Part shown: piece after piece, positions 57,826 through 64,000 of the stretch
Numbering within the stretch: the stretch's first letter is position 1
Layout: each line of letters starts with the position of its first letter
DNA from: Falsiroseomonas frigidaquae
GTDB lineage: Bacteria > Pseudomonadota > Alphaproteobacteria > Acetobacterales > Acetobacteraceae
Reading direction: 5' to 3'
Assembly (NCBI RefSeq): GCF_012163145.1
Contig: NZ_JAAVTX010000006.1
Location: 310,001-374,000, forward strand
DNA: 64,000 bases
The notes under the pieces: model-generated
Told to the model about the DNA's origin: nothing
Database searches by the model: none
Seen by the model: only the letters and a program-made list of their open reading frames with translations
Position numbers and translations under genes: made by a program

Positions 57826-58605
57826 ATGCCGCGCTTCGCCGCCAATATCTCTCTGATGTTCACCGAACTGCCCTTCCTCGACCGGTTCGAGGCCGCGGCC
57901 AAGGCGGGCTTCAAGGCGGTGGAATTCCTGTTCCCCTATGATTTCCCCGCTGCCGAGATCGCGACGCGCCTGAAGGACAACGGCCTGTCCCAAGTGCTGT
58001 TCAACGGCCCGCCGGGTGACTGGAACAAGGGCGAGCGCGGCCAGGCCGCCCTGCCCGGCCGCCAGGCCGAATTCAAGGAAGGCTTCCGGAAGGCGCTGGA
58101 CTACGCCGCCACGCTCGGCTGCCCGCGCATCCATGTCATGTCCGGCCTGGCGCCGGCCGGCGTGGCGCATGACACGATGATCGCGACGCTGGCCGCCAAC
58201 CTGGCCTGGGCGGCGGAGCAGGCGGCGCCGGCCGGCGTGAAGCCAGTGATCGAGCCGATCAACCACCGCGACATCCCGGGCTTCTTCCTCAACACCACCG
58301 ACCAGGCGGCCGCCATCATCCAGGCGATCGGGCCGGACAGGATCGGCATGCAGTTCGACCTGTACCACTGCCAGATCACGGAAGGTGACATCGTCAAGCG
58401 GGTGGAGAAGCACCTGCCGCTGATCGCCCATATGCAGGTGGCCGACAATCCCGGCCGCAACGAACCCGGCACCGGCGAGGTGAACTGGCCCTTCGTCTTC
58501 GAGAAGATCGACGCGCTCGGTTTCCGCGGCTGGATCGGCTGCGAATACCGCCCGGCGGGCGAGACTGTGGCCGGCCTCGGCTGGTTCGCCCCCTACAAGA
58601 GCTGA
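57826..58605 (+). CDS. hyi: Hydroxypyruvate isomerase family protein
   Basis: 259 residues, preceded by AAGGA. A TIM-barrel of the xylose-isomerase-like family: MPRFAANISLMFTELPF, VIEPINHRDIPGFFLNTT (catalytic Glu), QFDLYHCQITEGD, GRNEPGTGEVNW and GCEYRP (second Glu). Members interconvert hydroxypyruvate and tartronate semialdehyde. The following reductase supports that; an OtnI-like role is the alternative. Confidence 0.92.
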   Translation: MPRFAANISLMFTELPFLDRFEAAAKAGFKAVEFLFPYDFPAAEIATRLKDNGLSQVLFNGPPGDWNKGERGQAALPGRQAEFKEGFRKALDYAATLGCPRIHVMSGLAPAGVAHDTMIATLAANLAWAAEQAAPAGVKPVIEPINHRDIPGFFLNTTDQAAAIIQAIGPDRIGMQFDLYHCQITEGDIVKRVEKHLPLIAHMQVADNPGRNEPGTGEVNWPFVFEKIDALGFRGWIGCEYRPAGETVAGLGWFAPYKS

Positions 58606-58637
58606 CCCCCGGCCCACCACGAACGGAGAGACACGCC

Positions 58638-59522
58638 ATGAAGATCGGTTTCATCGGCCTCGGCATCATGGGCAAGCCCATGGCGCTGCACCTGAAGACC
58701 GCCGGCCACGAGGTCTGCGCGCCGGAGCGCGCCAGCCTGACCGCGGAACTGCGGGACGCGCTGACCATCCTGCCCGACGCCGCCGCGGTGGCGAAGGCGG
58801 CGGAGGTCATCATCCTGATGGTGCCCGACACCCCCGATGTCGAAGCCGCGCTGTTCGGCGCCGGCGGAGTCGCGGAAGGGCTGGCGCCGGGCAAGCTGGT
58901 GATCGACATGTCCTCGATCAGCCCGACCGCCACCAAGGCCTTCGCCGCCCGCGTGGCGGAGAAGGGCTGCGACTACCTGGACGCCCCCGTCTCCGGCGGC
59001 GAGGTCGGCGCCAAGAACGCCAGCCTGACGATCATGGTCGGCGGCTCCGAATCGGCGTTCGAGCGGGCCAGGCCGTTGTTCGAGGCGATGGGCAAGAACA
59101 TCACCCTGGTGGGTGACACCGGCGCCGGGCAGACCTGCAAGGTCGCCAACCAGATCATCGTCGCGCTGACGATCGAGGCGGTGGGCGAAGCCCTCGTCTT
59201 CGCCAGCAAGGCGGGTGCCGATCCGGCCAAGGTGCGCCAGGCGCTGATGGGGGGGCTTGCAACCTCACGGATCCTTGAACTGCACGGCGAGCGGATGATC
59301 AAGCGGACCTTCGCGCCGGGCTTCCGGATCGAGTTGCACCAGAAGGACCTGAACCTGGCGCTGCAGGCGGGCAAGGAACTGGGCGTGGCGCTGCCCAACA
59401 CCGCCTCCACCGCGCAGCTTTTCGCCGCCTGTGCCGCGATGGGCGGCGCCGCCGATGACCATTCTGGCATGGTCAAGGCATTGGAAACATTGGCCGCGCA
59501 TAAGGTCGCGCCGGACGCCTGA
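58638..59522 (+). CDS. glxR: 2-hydroxy-3-oxopropionate (tartronate semialdehyde) reductase
   Basis: 294 residues. NAD(P) Rossmann motif IGFIGLGIMGKPMA, substrate loop DAPVSGGEVGAKNASL and catalytic Lys168 in GQTCKVANQI are those of the beta-hydroxyacid dehydrogenases. It reduces tartronate semialdehyde to glycerate. Located 32 nt after hyi with its own GGAGAG site, so the two form a glyoxylate-to-glycerate unit; glyoxylate carboligase is not in the window. Confidence 0.92.
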   Translation: MKIGFIGLGIMGKPMALHLKTAGHEVCAPERASLTAELRDALTILPDAAAVAKAAEVIILMVPDTPDVEAALFGAGGVAEGLAPGKLVIDMSSISPTATKAFAARVAEKGCDYLDAPVSGGEVGAKNASLTIMVGGSESAFERARPLFEAMGKNITLVGDTGAGQTCKVANQIIVALTIEAVGEALVFASKAGADPAKVRQALMGGLATSRILELHGERMIKRTFAPGFRIELHQKDLNLALQAGKELGVALPNTASTAQLFAACAAMGGAADDHSGMVKALETLAAHKVAPDA

Positions 59523-59614
59523 CCGGCACCGCCGGGCCAGCGGCGCGCGGGGGCAATCCTCGCGCACCGCTCCCTGCGCGGCGGGCTGCGACGCGTCGGA
59601 ATCCCTTACGGTTA

Positions 59615-59630
59615 CCGGTTCTACAACCGG
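59615..59630. promoter_or_regulatory. Inverted repeat upstream of the XRE regulator gene
   Basis: CCGGTT-ctac-AACCGG, a perfect 6-bp dyad followed immediately by AGGAGG. No start codon follows at the right distance. It lies 157 nt before the regulator start, so an operator is the more likely reading. Confidence 0.45.
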
Positions 59631-59786
59631 AGGAGGTACCCGCCACGCTCAGGCCACAATTTTCCCGTGTTTTCGGCGTTGCTTTGGGCGCGCATGTCCC
59701 GCATTTTAGCGCCAGCAGCCTGATCCCTGAGATTCTGTCTCCGGCAACAGGGTTGTATCTTGTTCACTGGACCTACGGGGGATTGC

Positions 59787-60662
59787 ATGCGTTTCGCGGA
59801 CATAGGACAGCAATTGCGTGCCTATCGCCTCGAATCGGGCCTCCGTGCGGAGGAGATCGCGGCGCGCCTCGGTGTCTCCCGCGCCGCGCTGTACCGGTAC
59901 GAGAAGGGCGAGGTCATCAAGCTGGACACGATCCGGCGCCTCGCTGAATTGCTGAAGATCTCCCCGCTGTCGCTGCTCGGCATCGGCGTGGAGTATTTCG
60001 CCCGGCCCCTCGCCTTCCAGGAGAGGCTGCGCCAGGTCGAGGAACAGGCCGACCAGATCCTGATGGTCGGCGGCGCCTTCTGTTACCAGACCACCACGGA
60101 TGCCTTTGACGGCGCCGTCGGCGAAGCCTGGACGGAGGCCGCGGATGCCGCACCGGAACGCCTGCAGGCCCGCGCCAGCGCGGATCAGGCGCTCGGCCTG
60201 CTCGCCGCCCGCAAGCGCCTGCATGCCGCCCGCCGCCCGACCATCATCGCCATCCTGGGCGAAGCCGCGCTGCGCCGCTTCCTGCAGGAAGGCGTCGCCG
60301 CCGGCATGACGGTGCCGGAACGCACCCGCCAGCGCTGCCTCGCCGCCGCACGGGCGGAAGCGGAAGCCATCGCCGCGATGATGGAAAGCGTGCCGATCGG
60401 CGTGCAGATCGGCCTCGCCACCGGCACTGAACCCACCGGCGGCTTCATGGTGATGCGCGGGCGCGAGCGGGCGCATGTCGTCTCCTCCCCCTTCGCCGCG
60501 GATACGCCGCCCAATGGCGGCCTTGGCGTCGGCTCCATCACCGCGGCGGATGAGGCGGTGGCGGCGCATCAGCGCGTGGCCGAGGTGGCCTGGCGGGATG
60601 CGATGAAGGGTGCCGCCGCGGCGGCCCGGGTGCGGGAATTGATCCGCGCCAGCACCGTATAG
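59787..60662 (+). CDS. XRE family transcriptional regulator
   Basis: 291 residues from ATG 59787, preceded by GGGGG. An N-terminal helix-turn-helix (about residues 5-60: QLRAYRLESGLRAEEIAARL, VSRAALYRYEKGEVIKLDTI) is followed by a helical ligand or oligomerisation domain without a known signature. Downstream of hyi-glxR and converging with the acetyltransferase gene, so it might regulate glyoxylate use or itself (inference). Confidence 0.88.
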   Translation: MRFADIGQQLRAYRLESGLRAEEIAARLGVSRAALYRYEKGEVIKLDTIRRLAELLKISPLSLLGIGVEYFARPLAFQERLRQVEEQADQILMVGGAFCYQTTTDAFDGAVGEAWTEAADAAPERLQARASADQALGLLAARKRLHAARRPTIIAILGEAALRRFLQEGVAAGMTVPERTRQRCLAAARAEAEAIAAMMESVPIGVQIGLATGTEPTGGFMVMRGRERAHVVSSPFAADTPPNGGLGVGSITAADEAVAAHQRVAEVAWRDAMKGAAAAARVRELIRASTV

Positions 60663-60663
60663 T

Positions 60664-63276
60664 CTATCCCGGCGGCGGAACGCTCCGCCGGGCCTCCACC
60701 ACATCCTCATCCTCCGGGCTGCGCCGCGTGGTGAAGCCGAGCGCCCGGATGAAGGCCAGCATGGGCACGTTGTCGCTCAGTATCTGGCCGACCACCTCCC
60801 GGATCCCGGTCGCGGCGGCCCAGTCGAACAGCCGCTGCATCAGGTGCCGGCCGAGCCCCTGCCCCTTCATGGCGCGATCCACCACGACGGCGAATTCCGC
60901 ATGCTCGCCATCCGCCTCGCGGATCAGGCGGGAGATGCCGAGCATGTCCTCCGCCCCATCGGCGCGGCGGCGCACGGCGACGAAGGCCATCTCCCGGTCG
61001 TAGTCGATCTGTGTCAGCCGGGCGATCTGCACCGCCGGCAATTCCCGCAGCTGGCTGAAGAAGCGCCAGCGCACATCCTCCGGCGTCAGGCGGCGGAACA
61101 TCTCCGCATGCGCCTCGGCATCCTCGGGGCGGACCGGGCGCACCAGCAGCACCTCGCCGGATTTCGCCGTCCAGGGTGCCACCCATTCCTCCGGATAGGG
61201 TGGCACTGCCAGCAGCGCCATCTGGCCTTGCGGGCGCAGCAGGCAGGACGCATCGGCTGCCATCACCCCCGCCGCATCCGCGAATAGCGGGTTCACGCCG
61301 AGCGCCGCGATCTCGGGAAAATCCACCGCCACCTGCGACAGCCGCACCAGCGCGCCGGCCACCGAATCGAGATCCACCGCCGGATGATCCCGGTAGCCCG
61401 CCAGCAGCGGCCCGGCGCGGGTCCGCCCGATCAGGCCGAGGGCCAGGGCATGGTTCAGCGGCGGCAGGTCGAACCCTTCGTCGCCCAGCACATCCGCGGC
61501 GGTGCCGCCCAGGCCGAAGCCGAGGAAGGGGCCGAACATGGCGTCGTCGCCCAGCCGCATCCGCAGCTCCTGGGCACCGCTGGCCTGGCGCTGTACCAGG
61601 AAGCCGGCGAGGCGCGCCCCCGGCCGTTCGCGCGCCGCCCGCTCCAGCATCGCCTCCGCCGCCTCACGCACCGCAAGCGCACTGCGAAGACCGAGTGCGA
61701 CGCCGCCGATCTCCGTCTTGCGCCCGATATCCGGGCTGCGGAGCTTCAGCACCACCGGGAAGCCGAGCTCCGTCGCCGCGTCCTCGGCCGCCTTGAGATC
61801 CGCCGCCACCAGGCCGGGCACCACCGGCAGGCCATAGGCGGCCAGCACCGCCAGCGCCTCGTCCTCGGTCAGGGAGAGCCGGCCCTGCGCCCGCGCACCG
61901 GCCAGCAACGCGGCGACGGCGGCACGGTCCGGCTGCAGGGCGAGCACCTGGCGGCCGGGCAGTTCCGCGGCGGCCAGGCGGTTCTGCCGGTCTTGCAGCA
62001 GGTGCAACGCGCCGCGCACGGCGCCTTCCGGCGTCGGGAACACGGCGAGGCCGGCGGCGGCCAGGGCTCCACGCTGCGGCCCGGCGGTCGCCTGCCCGGC
62101 CCAGCAGACCAGGATCGGCGCGGCGCGGGTCGCCTTCGCGGCGGCGGATAGCGCGGCCGCCATGGTGGCCGCATCCTCCCCGGCCACCGGGGCGTGCAGC
62201 GCCACCACCGCATCCACCTGGCGCAGCCCGGCCAGCATCGCCGCCGCCTCGCCCAGCGCGGTGGCGGAACCCGGGCCGAGGATCAGCGGATTGGCGCCAT
62301 GCCAGCCGGGACGCAGGCCGATATCCAGCGCCGCCAGCGCCTCGGGCGGCAATTCGGCCAGCCGCGCGCCGCCGGCCAGCACCCGGTCCGCCGCGAGCAG
62401 GCCGAGGCCCGTCGCATTGGCGACCAGCGCGATGCCGCCGCCGCTGCCGGTACCCGGCACCAGCTTCACCCGCGCCAGCGTCTCCGCCGCCGATAGCAGG
62501 TCGTCCAGCCCCTCCACCCGCAGCACGCCGGCGCGGCGCAGCGCCGCATCCATCACGGCATCCGAGGTGCCGGAGGGGTCGGCCAGCCGGCCACCGGCAC
62601 GGATCGCCACCACCGGGCGCATCCGCGCCGCGGCGCGGGCGGCCGAGATGAACATGCGGCGGTTCTTGATGCGGCGGATTTCCAGCAGGATGGCGCCGGT
62701 GCCGGGGTCGCGGGACAGCCAGTCGAGCGCATGGGCGAAGCCGAGGTCGTCATTCTCGCCGATGCCGATGACATGGCTGAAGCCCACAGCCTCCGCCTCC
62801 GCCCAATCCAGCACGGCGCGCGTCAGGGCGGAGGATTGGCCGACCAGCGCCAGCCTTCCGCGGCGCGGCGCCAGATGGGACAGGGATGCGTTCAGCCCGA
62901 TGCCCGGCACGCAGATGCCGAAGCTGCCCTGCCCCAGCGCCCGCACCCCGGTGCGCCGGGCGATCTCCGCCAGCCCCGGGGCCGGGCCGGGCACCACCAC
63001 GGCATGGCAGCCGCGCGCCGAAAGCGCCGCCATCGCCGGCTCGATAGCCTGCGGCGGCAGCGACAGCACGGCGAGATCGGGCACCTGCGCCAGCGCCGAA
63101 AGCTCGCTGGCCTCGGTCAGCGTACCGGTGAAGCCGCCTTCCCGCAGGTTGCGCGCAAGCGGTGCGGAGGCGGCCATGGCGGGGTCGGCCAGCAGCAGCA
63201 CATGGCGCGGCCGGTACAGCGCCTGTTCGCGGAAGCGCACCGCGGAATGCTGGGCCAGGCTGGTGGAAAGGCTCAT
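60664..63276 (-). CDS. PatZ-like acyl-CoA synthetase (NDP-forming)/GNAT fusion
   Basis: 870 residues from MSLSTS (an ATG five codons upstream is possible). CoA-binding and succinyl-CoA-synthetase-like domains (VLLLADPAMAASAP, LALVGQSSALTRAVLDWA, GIGENDDLGFAHAL) are followed by an ATP-grasp domain (LTEDEALAVLAAYGLPVVPG, GFPVVLKLRSPDIGRKTEIG). A GNAT domain ends the protein (from about 700; AVVVDRAMKGQGLGRHLMQR). This is the layout of Pat/PatZ protein lysine acetyltransferases that inactivate acyl-CoA synthetases. The synthetase part may be only regulatory. Confidence 0.9.
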   Translation of the reverse strand: MSLSTSLAQHSAVRFREQALYRPRHVLLLADPAMAASAPLARNLREGGFTGTLTEASELSALAQVPDLAVLSLPPQAIEPAMAALSARGCHAVVVPGPAPGLAEIARRTGVRALGQGSFGICVPGIGLNASLSHLAPRRGRLALVGQSSALTRAVLDWAEAEAVGFSHVIGIGENDDLGFAHALDWLSRDPGTGAILLEIRRIKNRRMFISAARAAARMRPVVAIRAGGRLADPSGTSDAVMDAALRRAGVLRVEGLDDLLSAAETLARVKLVPGTGSGGGIALVANATGLGLLAADRVLAGGARLAELPPEALAALDIGLRPGWHGANPLILGPGSATALGEAAAMLAGLRQVDAVVALHAPVAGEDAATMAAALSAAAKATRAAPILVCWAGQATAGPQRGALAAAGLAVFPTPEGAVRGALHLLQDRQNRLAAAELPGRQVLALQPDRAAVAALLAGARAQGRLSLTEDEALAVLAAYGLPVVPGLVAADLKAAEDAATELGFPVVLKLRSPDIGRKTEIGGVALGLRSALAVREAAEAMLERAARERPGARLAGFLVQRQASGAQELRMRLGDDAMFGPFLGFGLGGTAADVLGDEGFDLPPLNHALALGLIGRTRAGPLLAGYRDHPAVDLDSVAGALVRLSQVAVDFPEIAALGVNPLFADAAGVMAADASCLLRPQGQMALLAVPPYPEEWVAPWTAKSGEVLLVRPVRPEDAEAHAEMFRRLTPEDVRWRFFSQLRELPAVQIARLTQIDYDREMAFVAVRRRADGAEDMLGISRLIREADGEHAEFAVVVDRAMKGQGLGRHLMQRLFDWAAATGIREVVGQILSDNVPMLAFIRALGFTTRRSPEDEDVVEARRSVPPPG

Positions 63277-63382
63277 TGTGCAGTGCACCATGGGCTTGGC
63301 GGGAGGCAACGACAAGCCGGGTGGGCTTGCCGCGCGGCGCGTTCGGCCTTCCGATACCCCGAAACTGATGAAGGGAACCACC

Positions 63383-64000
63383 ATGCCCGCCGAAGACCCC
63401 CGCTGGGACCCCGAGATGCGCGCCTTCAACGCGATGATGGAGGCCGAGGGGGCGAAGCTGCCGCCGATCACCCTGACCCTGCCGCTGGACCAGGCGCGGG
63501 CGCAGACCGAGGCGCTGAACGTGCCGCTTTCGGCCGGCGGGCCGCAGATGGCCGAATCCTCCGATCGCTGGCTGCCGGTGCGCGGCCGGCGCATCCAGTG
63601 CCGCTTCCACCGGCCGGAGGCAGGCCCGCTGCCGGTCCTCATCTACATCCATGGCGGCGGCTGGGTCTGGAACAGCATCGACACGCATGACCGGCTGATG
63701 CGCGAATACGCCGCCGGCGGCGGCTGTGCCGTGATCGGCCCGGACTACGCCCTCAGCCCGGAGGCGCCCTTCCCCCAGGCGCTGGAGGAATGCGCCGCCG
63801 TGGTGCGCTGGGTGGCGGCGCAGGGCGCCGAATGGGGGTTGGACCCGTCCCGCATCGTCATCGGCGGCGACAGCGCCGGGGCCAACCTGGCAATGGGCGT
63901 CGCCCTGCTGCTCCGGCGCACGAACCCCGAGCTGAAGCTGCGCGGGTTATTGTTGAATTACGGGGTGTTCGACGCCGACCTTGAGACACCGTCCTACCGG
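63383..64000 (+). CDS. HSL-type alpha/beta hydrolase, partial
   Basis: The first 206 codons; the gene runs off the right edge. ATG follows GAAGGGAACCACC. The hormone-sensitive-lipase motif HGGGW (residues 90-94) forms the oxyanion hole, DYALSPEAPFPQALEE follows, and the nucleophile elbow GGDSAGANLA has Ser164. Esterase/lipase of the acetyl-hydrolase type; substrate unknown. Divergent from the PatZ-like gene. Confidence 0.92.
   Translation, partial: MPAEDPRWDPEMRAFNAMMEAEGAKLPPITLTLPLDQARAQTEALNVPLSAGGPQMAESSDRWLPVRGRRIQCRFHRPEAGPLPVLIYIHGGGWVWNSIDTHDRLMREYAAGGGCAVIGPDYALSPEAPFPQALEECAAVVRWVAAQGAEWGLDPSRIVIGGDSAGANLAMGVALLLRRTNPELKLRGLLLNYGVFDADLETPSYR

Noticed and set aside
59684-59947. A small frame after the AGGAGG upstream of the XRE regulator
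   Set aside because: Its start is a TTG far from the AGGAGG, it runs into the regulator gene in another frame and its translation becomes Arg/Pro-rich.

Overview
The window is chromosomal DNA from a high-GC alphaproteobacterium, most likely Rhodospirillales/Acetobacteraceae (Roseomonas-like). The evidence is the uniformly GC-rich coding sequence, a pyruvate dehydrogenase E1-beta carrying its own N-terminal lipoyl domain, the local order pdhC-pdhB-pdhA / ftsB-eno / pyrG-secG-tpiA, a single bifunctional Rel/Spo enzyme next to rpoZ, and the lepB-rnc-era cluster. Genus is inference; no rRNA or tRNA gene was seen to anchor it. I saw no prophage, insertion sequence or CRISPR array. No gene-free stretch exceeds 300 bases; the longest (59523-59786, 264 bp, and 40071-40298, 228 bp) hold inverted repeats described below.

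Layout. 1-5443: the start of an RTX calcium-binding protein gene running off the left edge, then penicillin amidase, RDD protein, leucyl/arginyl-tRNA-protein transferase and a DUF900 hydrolase. 5500-13934: parC, a chemoreceptor with a C-terminal PilZ domain, recO, a membrane protein, and lepB-rnc-era joined by 4-nt overlaps. 14041-18069: acpS, rsh (ppGpp synthetase/hydrolase), rpoZ, folK. 18110-23965: family-5 uracil-DNA glycosylase, a 24-residue membrane peptide, an exported glutathione peroxidase overlapping a sulfite-oxidase-like enzyme, two tandem paralogous lipoproteins, a 56-residue protein, a lipoprotein hydrolase, smpB and dapA. 24117-29242: a tightly overlapping operon of soluble lytic transglycosylase, alpha/beta hydrolase, pgpA, CinA-C amidase and M20 dipeptidase. 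29405-33367: an unrecognised 306-residue protein, threonine aldolase, a GST, a compact protein with the catalytic motifs of anthrax edema factor/ExoY cyclases, and a Coq10/RatA protein.

33367-43278: lipA, lpdA, a GNAT protein and pdhC-pdhB-pdhA (the whole pyruvate dehydrogenase complex plus lipoate synthesis), an MFS transporter, ftsB and eno. 43359-50692: small hypothetical genes, a 26-bp tandem repeat, pyrG, secG, tpiA, then divergently ppiD-trpE. 50882-56487: a complete dipeptide/oligopeptide ABC transporter (dppA-B-C-D-F order on the minus strand). 56600-64000: AI-2E-type permease, hydroxypyruvate isomerase with tartronate semialdehyde reductase (glyoxylate metabolism), an XRE regulator, a PatZ-like acyl-CoA synthetase/acetyltransferase fusion, and an HSL-type hydrolase truncated by the right edge.

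Most of the window is core metabolism and information processing. The less ordinary items are the edema-factor-like protein lacking the inserted helper domain (32245-32892), the lipoprotein pair, three small genes of 24, 54 and 56 codons, a REP/BIME-like palindromic repeat found in two intergenic regions in opposite pairings, and a tandem repeat built from the 3' end of a gene.
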